Origin: Sphingopyxis sp.
GTDB lineage: Bacteria > Pseudomonadota > Alphaproteobacteria > Sphingomonadales > Sphingomonadaceae
Assembly: GCF_016793825.1 (NCBI RefSeq)
Contig: NZ_JAEULM010000044.1
Span: 1 to 64,000 of the forward strand
Direction: 5' to 3'
Length of the DNA stretch: 64,000 bases
Below, piece after piece: positions 18,349-29,702 of this stretch. Each line of letters starts with the position of its first letter. Position 1 is the stretch's first letter. Under the pieces are notes generated by a model, which was not told the origin of the DNA, made no database searches, and saw only the letters and a program-made list of their open reading frames with translations. The translations under genes and the position numbers were made by a program.

Positions 18349-19388
18349 CGGAGACTTTCATCTCGTGGGGGATGGACCCGGATTGGGCATGGGGCGTGGC
18401 GACCGTCGCCGGCATCCTGCTCATCGCGCTGCCGCTGATGCTGAGCGTCGCGATGATCATCTATGCTGACCGCAAAATCTGGGCGGCGATGGCGCTGCGC
18501 CGCGGCCCGAACGTTGTCGGTCCCTTCGGCCTGCTCCAGAGTTTCGCCGATGGCCTGAAAGTGTTCCTGCAGGAAACGATCATTCCGAGCGGTGCAAACC
18601 GCGGCTTGTTCCTGATTGCGCCGATCATCACCTTCACGGTGGCGCTGATGGCCTGGGCGGTGATCCCGTTCAACTCGGGCGCGATCCTTGCCGACATCAA
18701 CGTCGGCTTGCTCTATATCCTCGCGATCTCGTCGCTCGGCGTCTATGGCGTGATCCTGTCGGGTTGGGCCTCGAACTCCAAATACCCCTTCTTTTCGGCG
18801 ATGCGCGCCTCGGCGCAGATGATCAGCTATGAAGTGTCGATCGGGTTCATCCTGATCGGCGTCGTCCTCTTTGCCGACAGCTTCAACATGAACGAGATCG
18901 TGAAAGCGCAGCAGGGTCACGGGCTCGGCATCGTCAACGCCTTCGGCTTCAATCTGCTGCTCTTCCCGCTCGCGGTGATGTTCCTGATTTCGTCGCTCGC
19001 CGAAACGGCGCGCGCGCCGTTCGACCTCACCGAAGCCGAGAGCGAGCTCGTCGCCGGCTATCAGACCGAATATTCGTCCATGAGCTTCGCGCTCTTCTGG
19101 CTCGGCGAATATGCGAACGTGCTGCTGATGTGTTCGCTGAACGCGATCCTGTTCTGGGGCGGCTGGCTGCCCCCACTCGACTGGGCGCCGCTCTACGCCG
19201 TGCCGGGCATCATCTGGCTGTTCGCGAAGATCCTGTTCTTCTTCTTCGTGTTCAGTTGGGTCAAAGCGACCGTCCCGCGCTACCGCTACGACCAGTTGAT
19301 GCGGCTGGGCTGGAAGGTCTTTCTGCCGATATCGCTTCTCTGGATATTCCTGATCTCCGGCTATCTGATGCTGACGAGGTACTCATGA
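18345..19388 (+). CDS. nuoH: NADH-quinone oxidoreductase subunit H
   Basis: The 347-aa product has about eight membrane helices. It shows the quinone-site loops of Nuo[38 protein letters not shown], and the acidic loop [23 protein letters not shown]. The C-terminal region includes [20 protein letters not shown]. NuoH connects the quinone chamber to the proton channels. It is coupled by ATGA overlaps to the 46-aa gene before and nuoI after. Confidence 0.96.
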   Translation: MTETFISWGMDPDWAWGVATVAGILLIALPLMLSVAMIIYADRKIWAAMALRRGPNVVGPFGLLQSFADGLKVFLQETIIPSGANRGLFLIAPIITFTVALMAWAVIPFNSGAILADINVGLLYILAISSLGVYGVILSGWASNSKYPFFSAMRASAQMISYEVSIGFILIGVVLFADSFNMNEIVKAQQGHGLGIVNAFGFNLLLFPLAVMFLISSLAETARAPFDLTEAESELVAGYQTEYSSMSFALFWLGEYANVLLMCSLNAILFWGGWLPPLDWAPLYAVPGIIWLFAKILFFFFVFSWVKATVPRYRYDQLMRLGWKVFLPISLLWIFLISGYLMLTRYS

Positions 19389-19873
19389 GTTACGTTGCCC
19401 ATCTCGTCAAAAGCTTCACGCTTTGGGAATTTGTGAAGGCCCATTGGCTGACGCTGAAATATTTCTTCAAGCCGAAGGCGACGATCAACTATCCGTTCGA
19501 GAAGAACCCGCTTAGCCCGCGTTTTCGCGGCGAGCATGCGCTGCGCCGTTATCCGAACGGCGAGGAACGTTGCATCGCGTGCAAGCTGTGCGAAGCGGTG
19601 TGCCCGGCGCAGGCGATCACGATCGAGGCCGAGCCGCGCGACGACGGTTCGCGCCGGACGACGCGCTACGACATCGACATGACCAAGTGCATCTATTGCG
19701 GCTTCTGCCAGGAAGCCTGTCCGGTCGATGCGGTGGTCGAGGGGCCGAACTTCGAATTCGCGACCGAAACGCGCGAGGAGCTGCTGTATGACAAGGCCAA
19801 GCTGCTCGCCAACGGCGACAAATGGGAACGCGCGATCGCGGCGAATCTTGCCGCCGACGCGCCCTATCGATAA
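19385..19873 (+). CDS. nuoI: NADH-quinone oxidoreductase subunit I
   Basis: The 162-aa product is the ferredoxin-like subunit with two [4Fe-4S] clusters, N6a and N6b. The motifs are [16 protein letters not shown] at about residues 62-77 and [16 protein letters not shown] near 101-116. It relays electrons towards NuoB. The start at 19385 overlaps nuoH; an earlier open stretch in this frame lies inside nuoH. The stop is 12 bases before nuoJ. Confidence 0.96.
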   Translation: MSYVAHLVKSFTLWEFVKAHWLTLKYFFKPKATINYPFEKNPLSPRFRGEHALRRYPNGEERCIACKLCEAVCPAQAITIEAEPRDDGSRRTTRYDIDMTKCIYCGFCQEACPVDAVVEGPNFEFATETREELLYDKAKLLANGDKWERAIAANLAADAPYR

Positions 19874-19885
19874 GGGCGCGCGGAC

Positions 19886-20497
19886 ATGATTCAGCTCTTC
19901 GCCTTCTATCTGTTTGCGACCGTCGTCATCGCCTCCGCGGCGATGGTGATTTTCGCGCGCAACCCGGTCCACAGCGTCATGTGGCTGATCCTTGCTTTCT
20001 TCAACGCGGCGGGGCTGATGCTCCTCGCGGGCGCCGAATTCATCGCGATGCTGCTTGTCATCGTCTATGTCGGTGCGGTCGCGGTGCTGTTCCTGTTCGT
20101 TGTGATGATGCTCGACATCGATTTTGCCGAACTGCGCGCAGGGTTCGTTCGCTATTTGCCGCTTGGTGCCCTCGTCGCGATCATCCTCGCTGCCGAGCTC
20201 GTGTTCGCAGTCGGGGCATGGAGTGCCGGCGGTATTGATCTCGCTTCGCGCGCGGCGCCGGTCGTCAGTGACAAGAGCAATATTCAGCAGATCGGCGAGC
20301 TGCTCTACACGCGCTACATCTTCCTGTTCGAGGCGGCGGGCATCGTCCTGCTCGTTGCGATGATCGGCGCGATCGTGCTGACGCATCGTCATCGCGGCGG
20401 GGTGCGCATCCAGAACATCTCGGCCCAGAACCGGCGTCGTCCGCAGGATGCGACGCGCCTGGTCGATCCGGGCGTCGGGCAGGGGATGGAACTGTGA
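19886..20497 (+). CDS. nuoJ: NADH-quinone oxidoreductase subunit J
   Basis: The 203-aa product has five membrane helices, with the conserved [28 protein letters not shown] segment in the third. That region contains the pi-bulge helix involved in coupling. A short basic C-terminal tail ([20 protein letters not shown]) follows the last helix. NuoJ packs beside NuoA and NuoH. The stop overlaps the GTG start of nuoK. Confidence 0.94.
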   Translation: MIQLFAFYLFATVVIASAAMVIFARNPVHSVMWLILAFFNAAGLMLLAGAEFIAMLLVIVYVGAVAVLFLFVVMMLDIDFAELRAGFVRYLPLGALVAIILAAELVFAVGAWSAGGIDLASRAAPVVSDKSNIQQIGELLYTRYIFLFEAAGIVLLVAMIGAIVLTHRHRGGVRIQNISAQNRRRPQDATRLVDPGVGQGMEL

Positions 20498-20799
20498 TTT
20501 CGGTCGGCCATTATCTCGCCGTTTCGGCGGTTCTGTTCACGCTCGGCGTGCTCGGCATCTTCATCAACCGCAAGAATATCATCGTCATCCTGATGGCGAT
20601 CGAGCTGATCCTGCTGGCGGTGAACATCAACCTCGTCGCTTTCAGCGCGGCGCTGGGCGATCTCGTCGGGCAGGTGTTCTCGATGTTCGTGCTGACCGTC
20701 GCCGCGGGCGAAGCGGCGATCGGCCTTGCCATTCTCGTTATCTATTTCCGCGGCCGCGGCACCATTGCCGTCGACGATGCCAACCGGATGAAGGGGTAA
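20494..20799 (+). CDS. nuoK: NADH-quinone oxidoreductase subunit K
   Basis: The 101-aa product starts with GTG overlapping the nuoJ stop (GTGA). It has three helices, with the conserved proton-channel glutamates in [19 protein letters not shown] and in [18 protein letters not shown]. It matches the NuoK/MrpC fold and the usual length. It forms part of the first proton pathway with NuoJ. nuoL starts 4 bp after its stop. Confidence 0.96.
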   Translation: MISVGHYLAVSAVLFTLGVLGIFINRKNIIVILMAIELILLAVNINLVAFSAALGDLVGQVFSMFVLTVAAGEAAIGLAILVIYFRGRGTIAVDDANRMKG

Positions 20800-20803
20800 A
20801 CCG

Positions 20804-22852
20804 GTGATCCAGGCGATCGTTTTCCTGCCGCTGCTCGCGGCAATCATCGCAGGCCTCGGCCAGCGGGTCATTGGCAATGTGCCGTCGAAAATTTTGACGA
20901 CGGGCGCGCTGTTCACCAGCTGCGCCCTGAGCTGGCCGATCTTCCTGTCCTTCGTGACGGGCAGCGGCGAAGCGAGTGTGACGCCGGTGCTGCACTGGGT
21001 TTCCTCGGGCGCGCTCCAGTTCAACTGGGAACTGCGCGTCGACACGCTGACCGCGGTGATGCTCGTCGTGATCACGACGGTGTCGGCGCTCGTCCACCTC
21101 TATAGCTGGGGCTATATGGAGGAAGACCCGGACCAGCCGCGCTTCTTTGCATACCTGTCGCTCTTCACCTTTGCGATGTTGATGCTCGTGACCGCGAACA
21201 ACCTCGTCCAGATGTTCTTCGGCTGGGAAGGCGTCGGCCTCGCATCTTACCTGCTGATCGGCTTCTGGTACAAGAAGCCGAGCGCGAATGCGGCGGCGAT
21301 CAAGGCGTTCGTCGTCAACCGCGTTGGCGACCTTGGTTTCATGCTTGGCATTTTCGGCACCTTCCTCGTCTTCGGTACCGTCTCGATCCCCGAGATTCTG
21401 GCGGCCGCACCGGGAATGGCGGGTTCGACGATCAGCTTCATGGGGATGCGTCTCGACACGATGACGATCCTCTGTCTGCTGCTTTTCATCGGCGCGATGG
21501 GCAAGTCGGCGCAGCTTGGTCTGCACACATGGCTTCCCGACGCGATGGAGGGGCCGACCCCGGTGTCGGCGCTGATCCACGCCGCGACCATGGTCACCGC
21601 AGGCGTGTTCATGGTGTGCCGCCTGTCGCCGATGTTCGAGACGTCACCGGTCGCGCAGGGTGTCGTTATGTTCGTCGGCGCTGCGACCTGCTTCTTCGCC
21701 GCAACCGTTGCGACGACGCAGTGGGACATCAAGCGCGTCATCGCCTATTCGACCTGTTCGCAGCTCGGCTATATGTTTTTCGCCGCCGGCGCGGGGGCCT
21801 ATGGCGCGGCGATGTTCCACCTGTTCACGCACGCCTTTTTCAAGGCGCTGTTGTTCCTTGGTGCCGGTTCGGTCATCCACGCGATGCACCATGAACAGGA
21901 TATGCGCTATTACGGCAATCTGCGGAAATCGATCCCGATCACCTATTGGGCGATGATGCTGGGCACGCTGGCGATCACCGGCGTCGGTATCGCAGGGGTT
22001 GCGGGCTTTGCCGGCTTCTATTCGAAGGACGGTATTCTCGAGGCGGCTTTCGCAAGCGGCGGCGGTGGCGTCATTGCCTTCTGGGTCGGCATTTTCGTGG
22101 CTTTCCTCACCAGCTTCTATTCGTGGCGCCTCGTTTTCCTGACCTTCTATGGCAAGGCGCGCTGGGAACAGAGCGAGCATATCCAGCACGCGGTTCACGA
22201 CGATCACGGCCACGGCCATGACGATCATGCGCATGCGGCGCACGACGACCATCATCATCATGATGCGCATAGCGACGGCACCGCGGGTTATCACCCGCAT
22301 GAAAGCCCGATCAGCATGCTGATCCCGCTCGTTATTCTGTCGCTTGGCGCCGTGTTTGCCGGCATCGGTTTCCATCACCAGTTCATCTACCCCGAAGAGG
22401 GCATGGCGTTCTGGAAGGGCAGCCTCGCGTTCGACGAGCATCTGATGCATGCCGCGCACGAAGTGCCGCTGTGGGTCAAATGGACGCCGTTCACGGCGAT
22501 GGCGATCGGTCTGTTTCTTGCGTGGAACAGCTATATCCGCAACACCACGCTGCCGGCGAGGTTCGTGGCGCAGTTCAAGCTGCTGCACCAGTTCCTGTAC
22601 AACAAATGGTATTTCGACGAGCTCTACAACATCCTCTTCGTGAAGCCCGCCTTTGCGATCGGCCGCTTCTTCTGGAAGCGTGGGGATGAAGGCACCATCG
22701 ATCGTTTCGGTCCGGATGGCGTCGCGGCGCTCGTCGCGGGGGGGACCCGGCTCGCGGTCCGGCTGCAATCGGGTTATGTTTATGGATATGCGTTCGTGAT
22801 GCTGCTCGGCCTCGTCGGTCTCGCAAGCTGGGCCATGGTGAATTTCCTGTGA
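20804..22852 (+). CDS. nuoL: NADH-quinone oxidoreductase subunit L with His-rich loop
   Basis: The 682-aa product is the distal antiporter-like subunit. It carries LFEWEG-like [19 protein letters not shown] and the channel region [21 protein letters not shown], then a long lateral helix and a final membrane helix at the C-terminus. Unusually, residues about 461-490 are a loop with about 13 His among Asp, Gly and Ala ([15 protein letters not shown], then four consecutive His). The start is GTG. The stop overlaps the nuoM GTG. Confidence 0.95.
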   Translation: MIQAIVFLPLLAAIIAGLGQRVIGNVPSKILTTGALFTSCALSWPIFLSFVTGSGEASVTPVLHWVSSGALQFNWELRVDTLTAVMLVVITTVSALVHLYSWGYMEEDPDQPRFFAYLSLFTFAMLMLVTANNLVQMFFGWEGVGLASYLLIGFWYKKPSANAAAIKAFVVNRVGDLGFMLGIFGTFLVFGTVSIPEILAAAPGMAGSTISFMGMRLDTMTILCLLLFIGAMGKSAQLGLHTWLPDAMEGPTPVSALIHAATMVTAGVFMVCRLSPMFETSPVAQGVVMFVGAATCFFAATVATTQWDIKRVIAYSTCSQLGYMFFAAGAGAYGAAMFHLFTHAFFKALLFLGAGSVIHAMHHEQDMRYYGNLRKSIPITYWAMMLGTLAITGVGIAGVAGFAGFYSKDGILEAAFASGGGGVIAFWVGIFVAFLTSFYSWRLVFLTFYGKARWEQSEHIQHAVHDDHGHGHDDHAHAAHDDHHHHDAHSDGTAGYHPHESPISMLIPLVILSLGAVFAGIGFHHQFIYPEEGMAFWKGSLAFDEHLMHAAHEVPLWVKWTPFTAMAIGLFLAWNSYIRNTTLPARFVAQFKLLHQFLYNKWYFDELYNILFVKPAFAIGRFFWKRGDEGTIDRFGPDGVAALVAGGTRLAVRLQSGYVYGYAFVMLLGLVGLASWAMVNFL

Positions 22853-24396
22853 GCGGGCTTCCCATTCTTTCGCTGATGCTGGCGGTCCCGACGGTCGCCG
22901 CCATCGCCTGCGTCTTTGCGAGCGATCGCAACGCGCGCTTCATCGCGCTGGGCGCGACGCTGATCGATTTCGCGCTTGGACTCATGATGTGGGCCCAGTT
23001 CGACGTCGGTGGCGCGCAGTGGCAGTTCCAGGAACTGCACGAAGGGCTGTTCGGTCGCTTCAACTATGCGCTCGGTATCGATGGCATGGCGTTGATGCTC
23101 ATCATGCTCAGCGTCTTCCTGATGCCGCTTTGCATCCTTGCGAGCTGGGAATCGATTACCAAGCGCGTCGGCCTTTACATGGCGATGTTCCTGATCATGG
23201 AAGTCGTCATGCTGGGCGTTTTCGCGGCGCAGGATCTGCTGCTGTTCTATATTTTCTTCGAAGCAGGCCTGATCCCGATGTACTTCATCATTGGCATCTG
23301 GGGCGGCGCGAACCGCAAATATGCGGCGTTCAAATTCTTCCTCTACACGCTGCTGGGATCGGTGCTTATGCTGATCGCGATGATCGCGATGATCGGCGAA
23401 GCTGGCACGACCGATATTCCGACGTTGCTCGTCTATAACTTCCCGCCGGAAATGCAGACCTGGCTTTGGCTTGCCTTCTTTGCCAGCCTTGCGGTCAAGA
23501 TGCCGATGTGGCCGGTCCACACCTGGCTTCCCGACGCCCATGTGCAGGCGCCGACGGCGGGCTCGATGATCCTGGCGGGCGTGCTGCTGAAGATGGGTAG
23601 CTATGGCTTCATCCGATTCATGATGCCGATGTTTCCCGAGGCGTCGGCGCAATTCATGTGGATCGTCTTTGCTCTGTCGATGATTGCGGTCGTCTACACC
23701 AGCCTCGTGGCGCTGGTGCAGAGTGACATGAAGAAGCTGATCGCCTATTCGTCGGTGGCGCACATGGCGATCGTCACCGCCGGGCTCTATGCGTTGAACC
23801 AGCAGGGGATCGAAGGCGCGCTGATCATCATGCTCAGCCATGGCGTGGTCTCGGCGGCGTTGTTCTTCTGTGTCGGCGTGATCTACGATCGTCTCCACAC
23901 GCGCGAGATCGACCGGTATGGCGGACTCGCGGTGAACATGCCGGCCTATGCATTGTTCTTCATGCTGTTCACGATGGCGTCGATCGGTCTGCCGGGCACG
24001 AGCGGGTTCGTCGGCGAATTCCTGAGCCTTGCGGGCATTTACGAGGCGTCGAGCGCGGTCGCCTTTGTCTGCACGACGGGCATCATTCTGGGCGCCGCTT
24101 ACATGCTCTATCTCTATCGCCGCGTCGTGTTCGGCGAACTCACCAAGGACGATGTGAAGGCGATGCCCGACCTCAATCCCCGCGAATGGGCGATCCTCGC
24201 GCCGCTCGCTGCCGTGGCGCTGTGGATGGGTGTTTATCCCGAAAGCTTCCTCGCGCCGATGCGCGGCGATGTAACGACGGTCGTCGCGCGCCTTGCACCT
24301 GCGAAGCCCGCCGGTGACGCGCATCTGGCGGCAAGCAAGCCCAAGCCGGCAAGCGCCGCGCATGGCGAAGCGCATCATGCGGGAGGCGTGCAATGA
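22849..24396 (+). CDS. nuoM: NADH-quinone oxidoreductase subunit M
   Basis: The 515-aa product is the middle antiporter-like subunit with about 14 helices. Conserved segments include [18 protein letters not shown] with the channel Glu, and [24 protein letters not shown] with the key Lys and His positions around it. It starts with GTG overlapping the nuoL stop. The last 30 residues are a hydrophilic Ala/Lys/His tail ([20 protein letters not shown]). It is coupled to nuoN by ATGA. Confidence 0.96.
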   Translation: MSGLPILSLMLAVPTVAAIACVFASDRNARFIALGATLIDFALGLMMWAQFDVGGAQWQFQELHEGLFGRFNYALGIDGMALMLIMLSVFLMPLCILASWESITKRVGLYMAMFLIMEVVMLGVFAAQDLLLFYIFFEAGLIPMYFIIGIWGGANRKYAAFKFFLYTLLGSVLMLIAMIAMIGEAGTTDIPTLLVYNFPPEMQTWLWLAFFASLAVKMPMWPVHTWLPDAHVQAPTAGSMILAGVLLKMGSYGFIRFMMPMFPEASAQFMWIVFALSMIAVVYTSLVALVQSDMKKLIAYSSVAHMAIVTAGLYALNQQGIEGALIIMLSHGVVSAALFFCVGVIYDRLHTREIDRYGGLAVNMPAYALFFMLFTMASIGLPGTSGFVGEFLSLAGIYEASSAVAFVCTTGIILGAAYMLYLYRRVVFGELTKDDVKAMPDLNPREWAILAPLAAVALWMGVYPESFLAPMRGDVTTVVARLAPAKPAGDAHLAASKPKPASAAHGEAHHAGGVQ

Positions 24397-25826
24397 CCGC
24401 CGATCTCGCACTCATCTGGCCCGAGCTGATCCTGACGATCGGCGGCCTGATCACGCTCATGCTCGGAACCTTCTTCGGTGACAGGGCCGTTGGCCTTTAT
24501 CAATTGGCGGCGATGCTGACCCTCGCCATCGCTGCGGCCGCGGTCGTGACCATGTTCGGGACCGACGCGACGGTCTTTTCGGGCACGCTTTCGGTCGACA
24601 GTTTTGGCGGCTTTTCAAAGCTGCTCATCTATGCCGCCAGCTTTGTATGCCTGTTCATTGCGCCCCGTTTCTTCAAGGACGGCATGCGCGCCGAATATCC
24701 GGCGCTGATCATCTTTGCCGCGCTCGGCATGGGAATCATGGCTTCTGCGCGCGATCTGATGACCCTGTACGTGGGGCTCGAACTCAACAGTCTCGCGGCT
24801 TATGTGCTGGCCAGCTTCATGCGCACGGACGATCGGTCGAGCGAAGCGGGCCTCAAATATTTCGTGCTCGGCGCGTTGGCGTCGGGGATATTGCTCTATG
24901 GTATTTCGCTGCTTTACGGCTTTACCGGGACGACCGATTTCGCCGGCGTTGCCACGGCGATGGGCGGCGAGCTCAATATCGGGCTGATCTTCGGTATCGT
25001 TTTCGTGATTGCGGGGCTTGCCTTCAAGATCAGCGCCGTGCCGTTCCACATGTGGACGCCCGACGTGTACGAAGGCGCGCCGACGCCGGTGACCGCCTTC
25101 TTTGCGACGGCTCCGAAGGTCGCGGCGATGGCTTTGCTGACGCGCGTCGTTATTGACGCCATGGGCCCCGCGATCGGGGCGTGGCAGCAGATCCTCATCT
25201 TCCTCGCGCTGGCATCGATCATCCTTGGCGCCGTCGGTGCGATCGGACAGAAGAATATCAAGCGTCTGCTCGCCTACTCGTCGATCAACAACGTCGGTTA
25301 CATGCTGATCGGCCTTGCTGCGGGAACGCAGCAAGGGGTCGAAGGGGTTCTGACCTATCTCCTTGTCTATGTCGTGACCACGGTTGGCGCCTTCCTTGTC
25401 GTGCTGCAATTCCGTGATGCCGAAGGGAACCAGGTCGAAAGCATTCCTGCCCTCGCCGGCCTGTCGCAGCGTCGGCCGGGCCTTGCCGGGGCGTTTGCGG
25501 TGTTCCTGTTCAGCCTCGCGGGCATTCCGCCGCTGTTTGGCTTCTGGCCGAAGTATCTCGTGTTCGAGGCTGCGGTAAACGCCAATCTTGTGCCGCTGGC
25601 GGTGGCCGGGATCGTCGCATCGGTGATCGGCGCGTATTATTACATCGCCATCATCAAGACGATGTTCTTCGACGACAAGTCTGAGACCGAATTCCCTGCG
25701 GGCGGCGGTGTCGTCGTCGAAGACGCGGTGATCACCGCCAGCGCGCTGTGGCTCTCGGTCGTCGGCTATCTCTTCATTCCGGCACTCGCCGCTCTTTCGG
25801 CAAGCGCTGCGGGGGTACTCTTCTGA
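24393..25826 (+). CDS. nuoN: NADH-quinone oxidoreductase subunit N
   Basis: The 477-aa product is the third antiporter-like subunit. Landmarks are [20 protein letters not shown] with its channel Glu, [32 protein letters not shown], and [16 protein letters not shown]. It is the last complex I gene. The operon appears to continue, because the birA frame begins at or before its stop codon. Confidence 0.96.
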   Translation: MTADLALIWPELILTIGGLITLMLGTFFGDRAVGLYQLAAMLTLAIAAAAVVTMFGTDATVFSGTLSVDSFGGFSKLLIYAASFVCLFIAPRFFKDGMRAEYPALIIFAALGMGIMASARDLMTLYVGLELNSLAAYVLASFMRTDDRSSEAGLKYFVLGALASGILLYGISLLYGFTGTTDFAGVATAMGGELNIGLIFGIVFVIAGLAFKISAVPFHMWTPDVYEGAPTPVTAFFATAPKVAAMALLTRVVIDAMGPAIGAWQQILIFLALASIILGAVGAIGQKNIKRLLAYSSINNVGYMLIGLAAGTQQGVEGVLTYLLVYVVTTVGAFLVVLQFRDAEGNQVESIPALAGLSQRRPGLAGAFAVFLFSLAGIPPLFGFWPKYLVFEAAVNANLVPLAVAGIVASVIGAYYYIAIIKTMFFDDKSETEFPAGGGVVVEDAVITASALWLSVVGYLFIPALAALSASAAGVLF

Positions 25827-26548
25827 TCCCGCCGATTGAGCGGATCCAGCGGACAGGTTCGACCAACGCCGACCTGCTGGCCCGGCTGTCCCGTGGCGAA
25901 CATGTGGGGGAGGGGCATTGGCTCGTCGCGGATCGCCAGACGGCGGGGCGAGGTCGCCTGGGTCGCCCCTGGGGTGATGGGCTTGGCAATTTCATGGGCT
26001 CGACGGTCCTTCATCTGACTACCGGCGATCCGCAGCCGGCGACGCTGGCGCTCGTTGCCGGCGTGGCGTTAGCAAAGGCGGTCGCGGCGCTGGCACCCGG
26101 TATCGACGCGCGGCTCAAATGGCCTAACGATCTATTGATCGACGGGGCGAAATGCGCGGGGATCCTGATGGAACGGACCGGCAATTCGGTCGTGATCGGC
26201 ATCGGCGTGAACCTGATCACAGCGCCGGAGCTTGCGGACCGGGCGACCGTGGCACTCGCCGACCGCGGCGCTATGCTCGACCGTGATCATTTCGCCGAGG
26301 CTCTGGCCGTTGCCATGGTCGATACTGTGTGGACCTGGCGCCAGGAAGGCGTCGCCAGCATCGTGCGATCCTGGTTGCCGCTCGGCCATCGGGTCGGGAC
26401 GCCGCTGCGCCTGTCGGAACAGCAGGTTGACGGTGTTTTCGACGGCCTCGCCGCTGATGGGGCGCTTCGCTTGCGCCGCGCGGACGGAGAGATCATGCTT
26501 GTGCACGCGGGCGATGTCGAACTGCGCCGGCCGCTGGAGGGGAAATAG
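25823..26548 (+). CDS. birA: Biotin--[acetyl-CoA-carboxylase] ligase, short form
   Basis: The product has the catalytic core of BirA: GSTNADLL near the N-terminus, the biotinyl-adenylate loop [16 protein letters not shown] and [18 protein letters not shown]. It attaches biotin to carboxylase carrier proteins. There is no N-terminal helix-turn-helix, so it is an enzyme-only type. The start is uncertain. The family N-terminus fits a CTG at 25823 overlapping the nuoN stop (241 aa); the nearest conventional start upstream is GTG 25748, deep inside nuoN. GGAGGGG near its end serves the next gene. Confidence 0.88.
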   Translation: MIPPIERIQRTGSTNADLLARLSRGEHVGEGHWLVADRQTAGRGRLGRPWGDGLGNFMGSTVLHLTTGDPQPATLALVAGVALAKAVAALAPGIDARLKWPNDLLIDGAKCAGILMERTGNSVVIGIGVNLITAPELADRATVALADRGAMLDRDHFAEALAVAMVDTVWTWRQEGVASIVRSWLPLGHRVGTPLRLSEQQVDGVFDGLAADGALRLRRADGEIMLVHAGDVELRRPLEGK

Positions 26549-26549
26549 G

Positions 26550-27335
26550 GTGCTGCTTGCAATCGATGTCGGCAATACCAACGCCAAATTCGCACTTTTC
26601 CGGGATTCGGAGCTTCTGGCGCGGTGGCGTATCGCGACCGACGACCGCCGAACCGCGGACGAATATATGGTCTGGCTTGATCAGCTTTTGCGGATCGAGG
26701 GCTTTGATCGGGTCCATGTCGATGCCGTGATCATCTCGACGGTGGTCCCGCGCGCGCTTCACAATCTTCAACTGCTTGCTCATAAATATTTTGGCGTCGA
26801 TGCGCTGGTTGCCGGACGCGAACCGGTAAGCTGGGGGATCGCGCTCAAGGTCGACGAACCGCAATCGGTCGGTGCCGACCGAGCAGTCAACGCGATTTCG
26901 GCGCAAGCGGTCGAGCCCGGCAAGGACAAGCTCGTCATCAGCTTCGGAACGGCGACGACGCTCGATCATATCGGGCCTGATGGCGCGTATCTCGGCGGCA
27001 TCATCGCACCGGGGGTCAATCTGTCGCTCGAAGCGCTGGTTGCCGCCGCGGCAAAGCTGCCACGCATCGCGATTGAAGCGCCCGCATCGGCCAGCGTTAT
27101 TGGAAGAACAACCGAAAGCCAGATGCTTATCGGGGTTTATTGGGGCTATGTCTCAATGATGGAAGGATTGATTGCGCGTATGAAAGCCGAAATCGGCAAG
27201 CCGCTTACCGTCATCGCGACCGGTGGGCTCGCGACGTTGTTCGACCAGCAGGCGCACCTGTTCGACCGGATCGAGCCGGACCTGACGCTCAACGGCCTGA
27301 TGCACCTCTATAATCAGCGGGGCATCGGCGCATGA
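26550..27335 (+). CDS. coaX: Type III pantothenate kinase
   Basis: Read from GTG 26550, one base after the birA stop and behind a GGAGGGG ribosome-binding site, the product is 261 aa. It has the ASKHA phosphate loop [16 protein letters not shown] at the N-terminus, GADRAVNAI in the centre and FGTATTLD plus LGGIIAPG further on. CoaX carries out the first step of coenzyme A synthesis and is insensitive to CoA feedback. Open sequence upstream in this frame overlaps birA. The stop overlaps the rnj start by four bases. Confidence 0.94.
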   Translation: MLLAIDVGNTNAKFALFRDSELLARWRIATDDRRTADEYMVWLDQLLRIEGFDRVHVDAVIISTVVPRALHNLQLLAHKYFGVDALVAGREPVSWGIALKVDEPQSVGADRAVNAISAQAVEPGKDKLVISFGTATTLDHIGPDGAYLGGIIAPGVNLSLEALVAAAAKLPRIAIEAPASASVIGRTTESQMLIGVYWGYVSMMEGLIARMKAEIGKPLTVIATGGLATLFDQQAHLFDRIEPDLTLNGLMHLYNQRGIGA

Positions 27336-28966
27336 CGGTTCCCGGCAAGGAGTTGCTTTTTCTCGCGCTCGGCGGGTCGGGCGAGATCGGGATGAATGCC
27401 AATCTCTATGGCTGCGATGGCAAGTGGATCATGCTCGATCTGGGCGTGACCTTTGGCAGCCACGACTATCCGGGTATCGAAATCGTCATGCCCGACCTCG
27501 AATTCATCGAGGATCGCAAGGAGGATTTGCTGGGCATCGTGCTGACCCACGGGCATGAGGATCATATCGGCGCGATCCCCTATCTTGCCGCCGATCTGGG
27601 TGTGCCGCTCTATGCCAACCGCTTCACGGCGGGCCTGATCGCTCACAAGCTGGCGGAGGAGGGGATCGAGAAGGAGGTCAAGATCAACGTTGTCGATATC
27701 GACGACAGTTTCCGGATCGGCCCGTTCGACATTCGCCTTGTTCCACTTGCGCACTCGATCCTCGAAATGAGCGCAGCCGTGATCGATACGCCCTATGGAC
27801 GTGTTTTCCATACCGGCGACTGGAAGCTCGATGACGAGCCCATTCTGGGCACGCCCGCCACGGCGGCGACATTGACAGCCATCGGCAAGGAAGGCGTCGA
27901 TGTTCTCGTTTGCGATTCGACCAACGCTTTCAATGCCGAAGCATCGGGCAGCGAAGGCAGCGTTCGTGACGGGCTTTTGGCGGCCGTTGGCGCGGCGAAG
28001 GGGCGCGTCGTGGTCACGACCTTTGCCTCGAACGCCGCACGGCTCGCGACGCTGGGGGCAGTGGCAAAGGCGACCGGCCGTACCTTGTGCGTCGCAGGGC
28101 GCTCGCTTGATCGTATTCTCGGCGTGGCGCGCTCGGTCGGTTATCTGAAGGATTTTCCGCCGACCGTCGATTTCGACGAAGCGATGCGGTTGCCGCGGAA
28201 CAAGGTCATGGTCGTCGCGACGGGCGGGCAGGGGGAGCCGCGGGCCGCGCTGGCGCGAATGGCGGCCGACGGGCACCAGATCAAGCTGGAGGCCGGCGAC
28301 ACGGTCGTTTTTTCGTCGAAGCAGATTCCCGGCAACGAGGTCGCGATCGGACGGATTATGAACCAGCTCGCCGCCAAGGACGTACTGACGGTTACGGAGA
28401 AGCAGGCGCATATCCACGTCAGCGGCCACCCGGGGCAGCCCGAACTCGCGGCGCTCTATGGCTGGCTCCAGCCAAAGCTCGTTCTGCCGGTCCACGGTGA
28501 AATCCGTCATATGCATGAACAGGCGCGGTTCGCCCTCGAAAGGGGCGTTCCCGATGCGCTGGTACAGGAAAACGGCGACCTCCTCCGGCTCGCGCCGGGA
28601 CCTGCGCGCATCGTCGAGCGCGTACGCTCGGGTCGCCTGATCCTCGATGGCGACGTGATCCTTCCCGCCGATGGGGAAACGATCAACGAGCGGCGCAAAT
28701 TGTCGCTGCACGGCCAGATTTCGGTGGCTGTCGTGCTGTCCGGCGGCCAGTTCCGGGGCAGCACGATCCACTATCGCGGCGTCCCGGTAGAGGATGATCG
28801 CGAGACCTTCCTCGAAGAAATGAACGACGCCGCCGGGCAGGCCGCGACGGGCAAGGCCCGCGATCGCGACGCACTCAGGGAAGCGATCCGCCTTGGCGTT
28901 CGCCGCGTTGCGACGGACTGGACCGGCAAGAAGCCCGTCACCGATGTTTTGATCGTGGATATCTGA
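27332..28966 (+). CDS. rnj: Ribonuclease J
   Basis: The 544-aa product is a metallo-beta-lactamase/beta-CASP nuclease. [12 protein letters not shown] opens the protein, the zinc motif [12 protein letters not shown] lies at about residues 71-82, and the beta-CASP part has [10 protein letters not shown] and [16 protein letters not shown], followed by [11 protein letters not shown]. RNase J combines endonuclease and 5-prime exonuclease activity in RNA turnover and rRNA processing. Its place after coaX at the end of the nuo run is common in alphaproteobacteria. Next gene: 3 bp downstream. Confidence 0.95.
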   Translation: MTVPGKELLFLALGGSGEIGMNANLYGCDGKWIMLDLGVTFGSHDYPGIEIVMPDLEFIEDRKEDLLGIVLTHGHEDHIGAIPYLAADLGVPLYANRFTAGLIAHKLAEEGIEKEVKINVVDIDDSFRIGPFDIRLVPLAHSILEMSAAVIDTPYGRVFHTGDWKLDDEPILGTPATAATLTAIGKEGVDVLVCDSTNAFNAEASGSEGSVRDGLLAAVGAAKGRVVVTTFASNAARLATLGAVAKATGRTLCVAGRSLDRILGVARSVGYLKDFPPTVDFDEAMRLPRNKVMVVATGGQGEPRAALARMAADGHQIKLEAGDTVVFSSKQIPGNEVAIGRIMNQLAAKDVLTVTEKQAHIHVSGHPGQPELAALYGWLQPKLVLPVHGEIRHMHEQARFALERGVPDALVQENGDLLRLAPGPARIVERVRSGRLILDGDVILPADGETINERRKLSLHGQISVAVVLSGGQFRGSTIHYRGVPVEDDRETFLEEMNDAAGQAATGKARDRDALREAIRLGVRRVATDWTGKKPVTDVLIVDI

Positions 28967-28969
28967 CCA

Positions 28970-29230
28970 ATGAAATGGACCTCGGCCCTCGCCATCTATC
29001 TGCTGTTCTGGGCGTTCAGCGCTTTCTTCGTGCTCCCCTTTCACGGCCGCCGTGCAGAGGATGATGCAACGCCGCTGGTCAGGGGGCAGGAACCGGGGGC
29101 GCCGGCGAGTTTCCGCCCCGCACGCATCCTCCTCCAGATGACCATCCTCGCGACGATCGGCTTTGTCGTCTACTACGTCGCCTATGTGAACGGCTGGGCT
29201 GACCCCGACGTATTCACGGGCCGGGTGTAG
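28970..29230 (+). CDS. DUF1467 family membrane protein
   Basis: The 86-aa product has two membrane segments, about residues 4-24 and 55-76, joined by a charged loop with FHGRRAEDDATP. The pattern LYLLFWAFSAFFVLPF-like N-terminus plus ADPDVFTGRV at the end fits the DUF1467 family, small inner-membrane proteins of unknown function found near rnj and proS in alphaproteobacteria. It is the last gene of the co-directional run that starts at nuoA and ends 10 bp before a convergent gene. Confidence 0.85.
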   Translation: MKWTSALAIYLLFWAFSAFFVLPFHGRRAEDDATPLVRGQEPGAPASFRPARILLQMTILATIGFVVYYVAYVNGWADPDVFTGRV

Positions 29231-29240
29231 GGTTTTCCGT

Positions 29241-29669
29241 TCAGCTAAGCTGCTTCTTCATGAAGTAACGTGGATAGTATGGGGCGGGCCCCTCTATTTC
29301 ACCAAATATATGGAATCCCCGGCGTTCGTAGAAATGTCTGGCCTGAAAGTCGTAAGTGTCCAGAAGCATGTGATGGCAGTTACGACGCCGCGCCTCCTGC
29401 TCCGCTAGATCGAGCAGCTTCGCGCCATAGCCTTTGCCGCGTAGGGCATCCGGCAGGGCGATTAATTCGACATGGAAGCCGCCCCAACGTGACGATCCAA
29501 TCAGCCCGCCGACTACGCGGCTGACGTCGTCTGTTGTCACAAACGCCGCAAAATCATGGTTGTCGAGTGAAGGCACCTTGTGCCTTGTATACTGCTGCAG
29601 GACATCCAACACAGCCGCCTGCTCTGCATCACTGGGATGCATTGTCGTTCTGATCGAAACCTCACTCAT
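29241..29669 (-). CDS. GNAT family N-acetyltransferase
   Basis: The 142-aa product has the GNAT core: a strand FHVELIALPDALRGKGYGAKLL with the acetyl-CoA loop RGKGYGA at about residues 76-82, a helix rich in charged residues, then a strand and DFQARHFYERRGFHIFGEI, which is the typical C-terminal motif. The acceptor substrate is unknown. Base composition is lower in GC than the flanking genes, which may indicate a recent arrival. It ends against the DUF1467 gene and lies 33 bp upstream of the coiled-coil gene on the same strand. Confidence 0.87.
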   Translation of the reverse strand: MSEVSIRTTMHPSDAEQAAVLDVLQQYTRHKVPSLDNHDFAAFVTTDDVSRVVGGLIGSSRWGGFHVELIALPDALRGKGYGAKLLDLAEQEARRRNCHHMLLDTYDFQARHFYERRGFHIFGEIEGPAPYYPRYFMKKQLS

Positions 29670-29702
29670 GCTACTCGGATGTCTATCGGACGAGATCGCT
29701 GC

